Below, piece after piece: positions 9,842 through 18,613 of a stretch of 54,571 bases of DNA. The stretch is taken from the NCBI RefSeq assembly GCF_004283175.1, contig NZ_RXNW01000011.1, forward strand, positions 128,692 to 183,262. Reading direction: 5' to 3'. Both the position numbers and the translations under genes were made by a program. The notes under the pieces are model-generated. The model was not told the DNA's origin and did no database searches. It was given only the letters and a program-made list of their open reading frames with translations. Source of the DNA: Legionella longbeachae (lineage in GTDB: Bacteria > Pseudomonadota > Gammaproteobacteria > Legionellales > Legionellaceae). How positions within the stretch are numbered: position 1 is the stretch's first letter; each line of letters starts with the position of its first letter.

Positions 9842-11044
9842 GTGATAAAGTTTTCAAAATACCGAACATGTAAAAACCAGGCTAAGGTTACAATACATCG
9901 GAAAACGCCAATTTTTTCAAGCTTATTTGCCATCATGATGACCGGTTGTTCGGTGATGCCTTCTAATGGCCCCAGTTACAGTAAAATTGAACGCCAAGGG
10001 CAATCACTCTATAACAACATCCAAATCGTAGATGTAAATGAAAATATAACCCAACAACTCTATCGCCACAATCATAAGCCATTATTTTCTGATGTTTTAA
10101 AATCCAACTCAGGTAATCGTTATAAAATTGGCGCTGGGGATTTGCTGGAATTGTATGTTTGGGAGGTTCCTCCTGCAACTTTATTTAGTAATACATCGAT
10201 TGTTCCTGGGGTGCCAACCAGCCAAGTTACAGCTTTACCAGGACAAGTTGTCAATGAAAGGGGAATTATCAGTATTCCTTTTGCAGGCCAAATGCGGGTA
10301 ACTGGACTTGATTTACAGCAAATCAATAAAAAAATCGAACGTCAACTAAAAGATAAAGCGCATAAACCACAAGTTCTTGCCCGCCTTGCCAATAATGCCT
10401 CGTCGAATGTGACTGTAGTAGGTGAAGTGGTTTCAAGCATGCGCATGCCGCTTACTCCCGCTAAGGAGCGGTTGCTGGATGCTCTTGCCGCTGCTCACGG
10501 TACAAAGCAGCCCATAGAAAAAACAACCATACAAATTACACGTGGCCCTAAAGTATATTCTTTGCCTTTGGATACGGTGATTCGTGATCCAAGACAAAAT
10601 ATTGTTTTACAATCTGGAGATGTAATAACCGCACTTTTCCAATCCTTAAGTTTCACCGTATTAGGGGCTACAGGAAAACATCAAGAGGTCCCATTTGAAG
10701 CCCAAGGTATTTCCCTGGCCCAGGCTTTAGGGCGTGTTGGAGGGCTTGATGACAATCGCGCTAATCCCAAGGGGGTATTTATCTTTCGTTTTGAACCTGT
10801 ATCAGCTTTAAAAAACTGGCCAAAAAAACCATTAGTTGTTGGCCCTGATGGTAAACTACCCGTTATATATCGTATCGATTTAAAAGATCCTGGAAGTTTA
10901 TTTTTGGCCCAATCCTTTCCAATCAAAGATCACGATATTTTATATGTATCGAATGCTCCAATTACAGAGGTTCAGAAGTTTTTCAATATGCTGGTTTCTA
11001 TTTCATCCCCTATATTCTTTGCAACACAGGTTATAAGGGCTTAG
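9842..11044 (+). CDS. Outer-membrane polysaccharide export lipoprotein (CtrA/BexD/Wza family)
   Basis: The 400-residue lipoprotein forms the outer-membrane exit channel of the capsule machine. The signal sequence ends in the lipobox MMTGC with the lipidated Cys near residue 36. After this come the export domain (YKIGAGDLLELYVWEVP, then ERGIISIPFAGQMRVTGLDLQQI) and SLBB-like repeats (VTVVGEV, FTVLGATGKHQEVPF). The start is a GTG; AGGAG lies 13 bases before it, rather far, but no later start keeps the signal peptide. It is the last gene of the operon and is followed by an inverted repeat. Homologues take part with KpsE/CtrB in trans-envelope export. Confidence 0.93.
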   Translation: MIKFSKYRTCKNQAKVTIHRKTPIFSSLFAIMMTGCSVMPSNGPSYSKIERQGQSLYNNIQIVDVNENITQQLYRHNHKPLFSDVLKSNSGNRYKIGAGDLLELYVWEVPPATLFSNTSIVPGVPTSQVTALPGQVVNERGIISIPFAGQMRVTGLDLQQINKKIERQLKDKAHKPQVLARLANNASSNVTVVGEVVSSMRMPLTPAKERLLDALAAAHGTKQPIEKTTIQITRGPKVYSLPLDTVIRDPRQNIVLQSGDVITALFQSLSFTVLGATGKHQEVPFEAQGISLAQALGRVGGLDDNRANPKGVFIFRFEPVSALKNWPKKPLVVGPDGKLPVIYRIDLKDPGSLFLAQSFPIKDHDILYVSNAPITEVQKFFNMLVSISSPIFFATQVIRA

Positions 11045-11067
11045 GGGGAAATTTTTACTATCGACTA

Positions 11068-11091
11068 TTAGGGCGTGTCACCACGCCCTAA
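11068..11091 (+). terminator. Hairpin after capsule export operon
   Basis: A perfect 10-base stem, TTAGGGCGTG paired with CACGCCCTAA around a TCAC loop, lies 24 bases after the stop codon of the export lipoprotein. It is GC-rich at the core, but no run of T follows, so it is either a weak or factor-assisted terminator or a stabilising 3' hairpin. Confidence 0.6.
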
Positions 11092-11642
11092 TAAAGCTTT
11101 GTTAGTAGCCGTATGTCCAGATGAATTTTGACACCAGTAATCCAGTTAAATATCCATCAACCATTTTTAAACACATCAGGATCACTAATACTCGTTACTA
11201 TAACTGACTCGTTATTGGCTTAATACCCGCAAGCTTTTGGATTGCAAGGCAACGCAAACCGCTCCTGTCATGCTGCTTATTTTACAGCCATTATGGGTAA
11301 ATAGTTGGATATGAATTTTTAATGATTATGTAGATGTGTGAGTACTTCCTGGGCTGTGTGGCTATGTTTCTCTGTATACCTTTCTCAATTTTCAGGCAAA
11401 CGGATGAGCTTGTTTCTATCTTTGGGAATGATAAGGTTTTTATTGCTACCAGCAAGCTTGGCATCGATTCACCTGGCGCTGTTCTTTACTTCATCTACAA
11501 CTTGATGCTGATATTTTATTATGGCTCATTATGGATCCCCCACTTATGAATGACGTGTACAACTTCATTCTGGCTCAACTAAGGACTTTCTTTAAGTGGG
11601 GCGCTCCATACCAGTTCGTTAAGTTAATCGCAATCGAGCTCG
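11092..11642. other. Intergenic region, possible decayed coding DNA
   Basis: This stretch of about 550 bases lies between the convergent export operon and manC. Two short plus-strand frames (11334-11549 and 11531-11746) encode hydrophobic, protein-like stretches in different frames that would join with a shift near 11535-11550. This could be a frameshifted remnant of a membrane protein, or chance. Neither is preceded by a good ribosome binding site and the second runs into manC. I do not call a gene. Confidence 0.35.
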
Positions 11643-13118
11643 TTACACAGATTCTATCTGATCGTTTTTTGAGAAAATTGCGTTATAATCTATGCTCACT
11701 AATTCCTGCGCTGTTTCTCGACCATATCTATCTTCGAAGCGAATGATGTCATCCTCACCAAGGTAAGCACCAGATTGAATTTCTATAATCTCCAGAGGAA
11801 TTTTTCCTGGATTTTCCAAAGCATGGACTTGGCCAATTGGGATATAAGTAGACTCATTTTCACTGACCAAATAAGTTTTATCCCCATTAGTTACTTTGGC
11901 GGTTCCACGAACAACAATCCAATGTTCGGCCCGGTGATGATGCATTTGCACCGACAGTTTCTTGCCCGGTTTTACGGTAATTCGTTTAACCTGATAGCGA
12001 TGGCCGTTATCAATAGAATCGAACTGGCCCCAGGGGCGGAATACTTCACGGTGGTTTACATGTTCGGATCGGTTTTTATCTTTTAAATAGGATACCAAAT
12101 GCTTGACTGATTGGACTTGTTCTTTCTTCACAACCAGTACCGCATCAGCGGTTTCAATAATGGCAATATTATCCAACCCAACAGTTGCAACCAGTCGATT
12201 TTCTGCCTTAATGAGGCAATTTGAAGAATTATGAGTTAACACATCACCCTGCACTACATTTCCATGCTCATCTTTTTCTCCAATGTCCCATACAGTTGAC
12301 CAGGAACCAACATCACTCCAACCCGCATCAAGCTCAACAACAGCAGCATGGGACGTTTTTTCCATCACGGCATAGTCAATTGAATTACTTGGGCAAGTTT
12401 TAAATTTTGCTTTATCAATTCTTAAGAAATCCATATCTTGCCGCCTTTTTTCAAAAGCAGCTTTACAGGCATTAAAAATTTCGGGAGAAAACTTTTCTAT
12501 TTCTTGCAGATAAACACTGGCTCGAAACATAAAAATGCCACTGTTCCAAAAATAAGTTTGTGCATTTATGAGTTTTGTGGCGGTCTCTTGATCAGGTTTT
12601 TCTATAAATTGATTCACAAGGTAGGCATGAGATGCTAATTGTTCGCCTCGATGTATATATCCATAGCCTGTCTCCGGATAGGTAGGTTTAATACCAAAGG
12701 TCAGGAGTTTATTTTTTTCGGCAAGATCTTTTGCTATATGTATTGAGTGATAAAATGCAGTAGTATCTTTAATTAGATGATCCGCTGCCAGTACTAATAA
12801 AATAGGATCGTCACCCTGTAAACTGACTTGCAAAGCAGCTAATGTCAATGCCGGGGCAGTATTTCTGCCAAATGGTTCCAAAATAATGGAACAATTACCG
12901 CTTTCAATTTGTCTGAGTTGTTCGGCAACCAAGAAACGATGCTCTTCATTACAGATAAAAAGAGGGGCGTGACAATTCAAATTATCTAATCGCAAGACCG
13001 TTTGTTGCAGCAATGAATATTGGCCATCTAAATTTAAAAACTGCTTGGGGTATAGCTCGCGAGATAATGGCCATAAACGAGTGCCATTTCCCCCTGCCAT
13101 GATGACTGGTTGTAGCAT
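11643..13118 (-). CDS. manC: Mannose-1-phosphate guanylyltransferase / mannose-6-phosphate isomerase
   Basis: The 491-residue bifunctional enzyme makes GDP-mannose from mannose-1-phosphate and GTP, and usually also isomerises fructose-6-phosphate to mannose-6-phosphate. The N-terminus MLQPVIMAGGNGTRLWPLSRELYPKQF holds the pyrophosphorylase signature. FIEKPDQETA and SIDYAVMEKTSHAAVVELD are the sugar-binding regions. The C-terminal cupin isomerase domain shows RPWGQFDSIDNGHRYQVKRI and LSVQMHHHRAEHWIVVRGTA. It is encoded on the strand opposite the export operon at the right edge of the polysaccharide locus, and GDP-mannose or a sugar derived from it is a likely building block. A manB (phosphomannomutase) is not in the window. 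Confidence 0.96.
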   Translation of the reverse strand: MLQPVIMAGGNGTRLWPLSRELYPKQFLNLDGQYSLLQQTVLRLDNLNCHAPLFICNEEHRFLVAEQLRQIESGNCSIILEPFGRNTAPALTLAALQVSLQGDDPILLVLAADHLIKDTTAFYHSIHIAKDLAEKNKLLTFGIKPTYPETGYGYIHRGEQLASHAYLVNQFIEKPDQETATKLINAQTYFWNSGIFMFRASVYLQEIEKFSPEIFNACKAAFEKRRQDMDFLRIDKAKFKTCPSNSIDYAVMEKTSHAAVVELDAGWSDVGSWSTVWDIGEKDEHGNVVQGDVLTHNSSNCLIKAENRLVATVGLDNIAIIETADAVLVVKKEQVQSVKHLVSYLKDKNRSEHVNHREVFRPWGQFDSIDNGHRYQVKRITVKPGKKLSVQMHHHRAEHWIVVRGTAKVTNGDKTYLVSENESTYIPIGQVHALENPGKIPLEIIEIQSGAYLGEDDIIRFEDRYGRETAQELVSIDYNAIFSKNDQIESV

Positions 13119-13346
13119 TTTTTATTTCCTTATGAGAATACCACTTCCGTAAAGAGGCTAAAAATATAGTTTAAGAGTTATTTATTCTATGAAGCAACTA
13201 TGTAAAAGTAAAGCCATTTTTGTTTCATATACCTATCGATTATTCATTGATGCATGTGGTCTTAGGTACCAAGCTGAAAACCCACGATTAAATCAAGCAT
13301 CGGTTTGTGGCTAACAAATTCCAGGGATGCACAAAGGCTCACTTTC

Positions 13347-13667
13347 TTAGGAGCCGTGGGATAGCTTTAACCCAATTATAGCAATGATGATTAAGCCAAT
13401 GCAGCCAATGCGTATGAAAGAAGTGGGTTCCCCAAGAAAATAAATGCCATAAATAACTGCGCCAACTGCCCCTATCCCTGTCCAAATTGCATAAGCTGTG
13501 CCAATAGGTAATGTTTTTAAGGATTGGGCAAGGAATGCAAAACTTAACACCATGGCAACAAGGGTTATCAGTGAAGGATAAAGCTTGGAAAAACCTTCAG
13601 TATCTTTTAATTTTACTGCCCATACTACTTCCAAAAGTCCCGCTAGAAATAAATAGATCCATGCCAT
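13347..13667 (-). CDS. gdx: Guanidinium exporter of the small multidrug resistance family
   Basis: The 106-residue protein has four membrane helices and works as a dual-topology dimer that exchanges guanidinium ions for protons. The sequence matches SugE/Gdx rather than Emr[22 protein letters not shown] carries the essential Glu13 and the W-A-V motif, and [23 protein letters not shown] follows in the third helix, with [10 protein letters not shown] at the end. AAGGA lies five bases before the ATG. The gene stands alone. Gdx genes are often controlled by guanidine riboswitches, but I cannot recognise one; the leader has instead a hairpin at 13694-13735. Confidence 0.93.
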   Translation of the reverse strand: MAWIYLFLAGLLEVVWAVKLKDTEGFSKLYPSLITLVAMVLSFAFLAQSLKTLPIGTAYAIWTGIGAVGAVIYGIYFLGEPTSFIRIGCIGLIIIAIIGLKLSHGS

Positions 13668-13693
13668 ATTGTTCCTTAACTCATGTGTATGAT

Positions 13694-13735
13694 CTGGAAA
13701 AAACTATTCTCTTTCGAATCCTGTTTTTTTTCCAG
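13694..13735 (-). promoter_or_regulatory. Inverted repeat in the gdx leader
   Basis: CTGGAAAAAA and TTTTTTCCAG pair across 22 bases, and a smaller ATTC/GAAT pair sits inside. The hairpin lies 27 bases upstream of the gdx start, so it could be a 5' leader structure or an operator. It lacks the paired ACGR loops of the guanidine-II riboswitch. Confidence 0.4.
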
Positions 13736-14258
13736 GGTAAATAGAATGAGAGAAATGTCATTATATTTTAGGCGCGGTGCCAACAAAATATGCTTGCTTC
13801 TCTATATTAGGCTCGTTCAATGGATGGGGTTTGGGTGTTAAAAGATCATTTTTAAGCGCAATAATCGAATAAAAGCCCTATTTCACATTGGGTGACCTAA
13901 CGTTAAGTAATAAGATATCACCTTGAAAGATTATTTGTAAGCCTTTAAAAAATTTTTGGAAAATTCTCTATTGGGTAAGAACTCAAATAGAGACACTATA
14001 TTTCAGGATATGCGAATGACTAAATTGCATAGCAGGGTTTCCAGGAGGTGGGGGTAAATGGTCAACACGCTTAGTTTATTTCACAAAATAAATTGCATCA
14101 TAGATACTTGCGAACATTAAACGTTTTTAAGCGCTTGTTTTTCGTTCTAAAATTATCTGGGGTATTTTAAAGCAGTGTAAAAAATTCAAATATTTTGATT
14201 AATAATGCAGCACTAAGTGTTATAATTTGTGAATCTTAATTAACAAACTGTATGACGT
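13736..14258. promoter_or_regulatory. Intergenic region upstream of the EEP-domain gene
   Basis: About 520 AT-rich bases lie between divergent gdx and the large plus-strand gene. The promoter of that gene should be within the last 100 bases (AT-rich, TATAAT at 14221-14226). No gene is seen. Confidence 0.45.
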
Positions 14259-16787
14259 ATGGCCACAATTAAAGATCTCATGGTTGCTATTGATAATTAT
14301 TTATCAAATCCAAAGCTAAATAATCTTGTACTATTTGATAGTATATTGAATGAATTATCAAAAAATGAGGTTCAACGATCCGAACTAAAATTAATGATAG
14401 AACAAGAAAAATGGCTGGTCCAATTGTCGAAGGCTCAAAAAGATGGCCGCATTAAGTCTATCTTGGATATTTTTAAGAAGCATGACTTTAAAATCCCGAC
14501 TGGGGCAGAGCCAACATCAAATTTATTACCCTTTTATGTTCATCCCAAAAATAGGGCAGATTTAAGACTTAAGGATTTTATCGCCCATCCACAGGTATCG
14601 ACTTGGGATGAAGTATATTCCGATCATAAACCCCAACTTGTTAGTTGTACTACGGAAAAAGGTAATACACTTGACTTAGTGACTTATAATGTTGCATTAA
14701 CCGGTCCCTTAATGGTTAATAATATTCGTGATAAAGATAATACGGTGCAAAGCAGTTTATGGAAGGGGGTTGTGGAAACAAAATATAATCTTAATAGCTT
14801 TAAAGAAGCAAACGAATCACAAAGTGAGGATGCCAAGGAAATAATGGTTCGAATGCATGCTGAGCGAGAACAAAGGCTCATTAGAACGTTAAAAAATCAA
14901 GCAATGTCGGGAAAGCCAATTCTTTTATTACAGGAAACTTCCGAAGATTTTGCTAATAAATTAAAAAAAGAATTAGGGGATGGTTGGGGGCTTATATTTT
15001 CGGGTAATGGTAAAAATATTGCAACTTTATGGGATATGGGCAAGCTTACTTTAGCTGATGAGCAAAATGAAGAAAATCCTAAAAATACAATAAGCTCAAC
15101 AAATTTTAACTATCAAGGTGAGGCCATTACTATCTCCAATGGTCATATCCCTCATGCAACTACTGCTGAAGAGGGTGAGCCGGTTGTAATTGAAACGTTA
15201 CAGGACACTACAAATCATTTTTTTTGTGGTGATTTTAATCGCCGTCTTCCACCTCTTGATGATGGATTTCATCATAATGGTACTGGAAATAACAATTTTA
15301 ATTCACTTGAAGAATATGATTGTACGGATGGCGGCTTTACATTTAGAGATGGGCAAATAGTCCGATTGGGATCAAAAATCATCGATGAGCAAACAGGCCA
15401 TATTGCCAACCGGCGCGACGTAACGGTTGCTGAAGCTTTGGCAAGTGATACTTTTCAAGAATGTATTTTTCCTAAAAATTATTATCTGGATGGATACCAT
15501 GAAAAAATTTCCAGATTGAACATTGAGATGGATTCAATGTCACTTGAGAAAAATATTTATAATGTGTCTCGAGTAACCATTAAATCCAAAAAAAATATCA
15601 TTAATGAACTTGCAAAAGAGTTTCCATACCTGGAAGAAACAAAAAATAGTAAAGGAGAATTTACTTATGTAATTTATACCAGCCCTTATGTGATGCAGGC
15701 TAAATTAATCAATGAATTGAATCAAAATCCGAATAAAAATATTGACCCTTTACTTAAGGCAACGAATCAAGCTTTAGACTCTAACTCAAGATCTTCTTTA
15801 AAGCAGCAAGCGCTTAATGATTTTAAAGCGGCCACGGGGGCAATGGTTGCTTCAAAAAATAAAAGCAGCATCGCATTTAAAATACTATCTGTCGTTGCAG
15901 CTGTTGCAACTGTAGCGCTGATTGCTTCTGCAATACTCTTCTTGCCTCCCTTAGGTATTGCTGCTGGAGTTACTGCATTAATCGCTGCTGGATTTGCTGC
16001 AAAAGGTGTATCAGATGGAAAAAAAGCAAAGCAGATCACAGCGGCAATAACTGCTGGCGAACTGCTAATCAACAGGCAAATCGAACAAGAGAGGCAGCAA
16101 AGGACGATGAAACCACTAGATGTTGATTCTCCATCTGAGCGTAAAAAAGCAGAGGAGCAAATTAAAGCTTCAAAAAATGAAAGACTATTATTAGCAACTG
16201 GGGTATCTAATCAAGCCCAAATGATACAGCAATTAATGGCCAAAGATAAGAAAATGTCTGTTTCCAAAGAAGAGAAACTTGCCCGAATTCATGAAAAAAC
16301 TAAAGGTGAATTACGAAATGAGGGGGCTACCCAGGAGCAAATTGAAAATGCTCTAGCAAAATTTACTATGGATACTCCCGATCATTTGATTAATTTAGCC
16401 TACCAATCTACATTAAGTAATGTATCTAGACCAATATTTGATGCGTATGACAGTGACGCTGAAATTAATATGAGGTGGGGGGCTCTCAGTAAAGAACAAT
16501 GGGACAATATGTCCATACTCGAAGAGCATTTAGATAAACGGGATTATAAGCAAGCGGCAGGAGTTTTAAAAAAACTTCCGCCCGATATACGTCAAAACAT
16601 AGGGATGTATTTTAAACCGGGATCGTTAACTTTAGAAAGTTTAAAACTTGCTATGTTAGATAAAACATTTAGAGATGCAAGAGTCAGTAGGGATGTTGAA
16701 TTACAGGGAACACAACAGCAAGAGAATACTTCAGAAATAAATCTAAAACGAGAGGAGCCCTCAAGCTTACCCAAAGGCTTAATTTAA
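14259..16787 (+). CDS. Candidate effector with endonuclease/exonuclease/phosphatase-like domain
   Basis: The 842-residue protein has no signal peptide. Residues of about 135-400 carry motifs of the EEP fold (Mg-dependent nucleases, sphingomyelinases and inositol 5-phosphatases): LDLVTYNVALTG with the first Asn, PILLLQETSEDF with the metal-binding Glu near 225, ISNGHIPH, and HFFCGDFNRRLP with the GDFN box near 324. The expected final Ser-Asp-His is not obvious; YLDGYHEK may replace it. A strongly hydrophobic hairpin spans about residues 540-583, and the region after it is rich in Glu, Lys and Gln and probably helical. The tail has EINLKREEPSS, like the Glu-rich translocation signals of Dot/Icm substrates. 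I infer a membrane-associated effector acting on a nucleic acid or phosphoinositide in a host. The exact substrate is not readable. Confidence 0.8.
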   Translation: MATIKDLMVAIDNYLSNPKLNNLVLFDSILNELSKNEVQRSELKLMIEQEKWLVQLSKAQKDGRIKSILDIFKKHDFKIPTGAEPTSNLLPFYVHPKNRADLRLKDFIAHPQVSTWDEVYSDHKPQLVSCTTEKGNTLDLVTYNVALTGPLMVNNIRDKDNTVQSSLWKGVVETKYNLNSFKEANESQSEDAKEIMVRMHAEREQRLIRTLKNQAMSGKPILLLQETSEDFANKLKKELGDGWGLIFSGNGKNIATLWDMGKLTLADEQNEENPKNTISSTNFNYQGEAITISNGHIPHATTAEEGEPVVIETLQDTTNHFFCGDFNRRLPPLDDGFHHNGTGNNNFNSLEEYDCTDGGFTFRDGQIVRLGSKIIDEQTGHIANRRDVTVAEALASDTFQECIFPKNYYLDGYHEKISRLNIEMDSMSLEKNIYNVSRVTIKSKKNIINELAKEFPYLEETKNSKGEFTYVIYTSPYVMQAKLINELNQNPNKNIDPLLKATNQALDSNSRSSLKQQALNDFKAATGAMVASKNKSSIAFKILSVVAAVATVALIASAILFLPPLGIAAGVTALIAAGFAAKGVSDGKKAKQITAAITAGELLINRQIEQERQQRTMKPLDVDSPSERKKAEEQIKASKNERLLLATGVSNQAQMIQQLMAKDKKMSVSKEEKLARIHEKTKGELRNEGATQEQIENALAKFTMDTPDHLINLAYQSTLSNVSRPIFDAYDSDAEINMRWGALSKEQWDNMSILEEHLDKRDYKQAAGVLKKLPPDIRQNIGMYFKPGSLTLESLKLAMLDKTFRDARVSRDVELQGTQQQENTSEINLKREEPSSLPKGLI

Positions 16788-16798
16788 ACAAATACTTA

Positions 16799-16851
16799 GG
16801 GGCTGTTGGCAGGTGAGAACTCTTTTAATTTTTCCAACCAACAGCTTTGAC
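16799..16851 (+). terminator. Hairpin after the EEP-domain gene
   Basis: GCTGTTGG and CCAACAGC pair about 12 bases after the stop codon, across a 30-base spacer. The second arm is followed by TTTGAC, so a weak intrinsic terminator is possible. A similar GGGGCTGTTGGCA sequence recurs near 18535, which suggests a small dispersed repeat. Confidence 0.4.
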
Positions 16852-16950
16852 TGACAGATGGCATATTTTTTAAAGTCTTTCTCATTGGTCTTGCTAAAAC
16901 ACTTATTGCTCAATTAAGGTTTTAATATAAAAAACAGGATGGTTTGGAAG

Positions 16951-17106
16951 TTAGCGCCATCCATAATCGCTGCTGCCATATTCTTCACCAACACCCACAT
17001 TCTGCGTGTTAGGATTTGTTGTTTTTGCACAAGAGCAAAGAAGGAGTGTGGATCCTAAAAAATAGATAATTATAGTAATTTTTTTGTATATTTTAATCGC
17101 AGTCAT
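16951..17106 (-). CDS. Small lipoprotein
   Basis: The 51-residue protein begins MTAIKIYKKITIIIYFLGSTLLLCSC, a signal peptide with lipobox LCSC, so the mature part is only about 26 residues and ends GVGEEYGSSDYGWR. The ATG at 17106 follows AGGGAA; a longer frame from 17142 exists but has no signal-like start. It would be anchored to the inner or outer membrane facing the periplasm. No family is recognised. Confidence 0.65.
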   Translation of the reverse strand: MTAIKIYKKITIIIYFLGSTLLLCSCAKTTNPNTQNVGVGEEYGSSDYGWR

Positions 17107-17503
17107 TACTTTTCCCTGTTCACAAACTAAAGATATTGACAATTACCTCTCTAACCCTATGAGAGAAAATATCCTATAAAAACAATTATATTCCAAGGTT
17201 CAGGATACAACATCGCTGGATAAGCTTCAATTGCATAAATCCAAGCTCAGGGTTTGGAACAAGAATTTGGATAATTGTTTTAAAAGGATAGGAGTGTGTT
17301 GGCAATCAGTATCCTAAGGGTATGCACTTTAACACGGGGGTCAGGTGCTAATGGTCATTACCCCTTTTCGAACCCCGAGTTTTTTGCATGGAGTATACAA
17401 ATAGGTTAAAGGGGGCAGATTAGTTTTTTAGAATAAGTTAGAATAATCATCTCATAGAACCAATCCTTTTAAGACACCTCTCTTTATAAACAGATTTGAC
17501 TCA
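17107..17503. other. Intergenic region
   Basis: About 400 bases lie between the divergent small lipoprotein and the adenylyltransferase gene. It should contain both promoters. I see no further gene or clear element. Confidence 0.4.
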
Positions 17504-18376
17504 ATGACTATGAAAAATAGACGCGATGAAAAAACAATGCTGAATCTCATTGTCCAGGCAGCAAAAAATGATAAAAGAATTAGAGCAGTGATTATGAACG
17601 GCTCAAGAGCAAGCCCGTCTGCAAAAAAAGATATTTTTCAAGATTATGATATCGTATATTTAGTCACAGATGTAGAACCCTTTGTTGATGATAAAAACTG
17701 GGTACGGCATTTTGGTGAGTTACTCATCATGCAAATGCCTGAGGAAATGGATGGGAACTGGCCTAGGTCTAAAGACAAATATGTTTATTTAATGCAATTT
17801 AAAGATTGGAATAGAATAGATCTCACGTTATTGCATATCAATCGCCTAAAAACCATGCCTCGGGACAGTCAAAGTATTTTACTACTTGATAAAGATCAGT
17901 TGATTGAGTCTTTTGATCCATCAGATAATGATTATTTACCAAAACCGCCTACAGCAAAGGATTATTTTGATTGTTGTAATGAATTTTTATGGGTAAGCAC
18001 TTATGTAGCCAAGGGGCTTTGGAGAAAACAGATCACCTACACAAAACATGTTTCAGAGCAGGTATTAAAAGAAGAGCTCATTCGGATGTTAACCTGGTAT
18101 ATAGGAATCCAAACTGGTTTTAATAAATCGTTAGGCGTTTATGGAAAATATATTGAAAACTATCTTGAGCCCAAAGTATGGCAAACTTTTTTACAGACCT
18201 ATGTTGATGCAGATTTTAAAAATATGTGGGCCTCATTATTCAAAATGTGTGAACTGTTTTATGATTTGGCAATCAAAGTATCACATTATTTTGGTTTCCC
18301 TTTTAATGGAGATGAATTTGAGAATGTGATGGCCTATTTACATGAAGTTAAAGATAACATGTATCAACATGAATGA
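17504..18376 (+). CDS. ANT(6)-type aminoglycoside adenylyltransferase family protein
   Basis: The 290-residue protein belongs to the AadE/AadK nucleotidyltransferase family, whose resistant members transfer AMP from ATP to position 6 of streptomycin. The nucleotidyltransferase core is plain: IMNGSRASPSAKKDIFQDYDIVYLV with GSR at residues 33-35 and the metal-binding pair Asp47/Asp49, then WNRIDLTLL with the third Asp. YVAKGLWRKQITYTKHV and MLTWYIGIQTGF follow in the helical C-terminal domain. The length is normal. The start codon lacks a strong ribosome binding site. It stands alone with no mobile genes beside it, so an intrinsic chromosomal gene is likely. Actual activity on streptomycin is unproven. 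Confidence 0.9.
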   Translation: MTMKNRRDEKTMLNLIVQAAKNDKRIRAVIMNGSRASPSAKKDIFQDYDIVYLVTDVEPFVDDKNWVRHFGELLIMQMPEEMDGNWPRSKDKYVYLMQFKDWNRIDLTLLHINRLKTMPRDSQSILLLDKDQLIESFDPSDNDYLPKPPTAKDYFDCCNEFLWVSTYVAKGLWRKQITYTKHVSEQVLKEELIRMLTWYIGIQTGFNKSLGVYGKYIENYLEPKVWQTFLQTYVDADFKNMWASLFKMCELFYDLAIKVSHYFGFPFNGDEFENVMAYLHEVKDNMYQHE

Positions 18377-18613
18377 TTGCTTCATTGTAAAAAATAGAAT
18401 CTATTTGGTGGATGCTGATAAATTGATTTTTAAAAGCTGTTGACAGCATTGCAAAAATGTTTTACGTCTAGTAAAACCTTAACTGAATTTTTATGTAATA
18501 CACTGAAAATACACTCCTTTAATTTAGGGAAGGGGGGCTGTTGGCAATTTGATTTAGATCAAAGCGATCAATAAACCCTATAAATTCTAACTTTTTAATG
18601 AGATCAACTCACT

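Noticed and set aside
11334-11746. Two overlapping frames downstream of the capsule operon
   Set aside because: No ribosome binding site, different frames, and the second runs into manC; at most a decayed remnant.
13668-13740. Guanidine riboswitch upstream of gdx
   Set aside because: The paired ACGR loops or known pseudoknot core could not be found; only an AT-armed hairpin is seen.
14180-14258. PmrA box upstream of the EEP-domain gene
   Set aside because: Only one TTAAT-like half-site is present; the second half at the needed spacing is missing.
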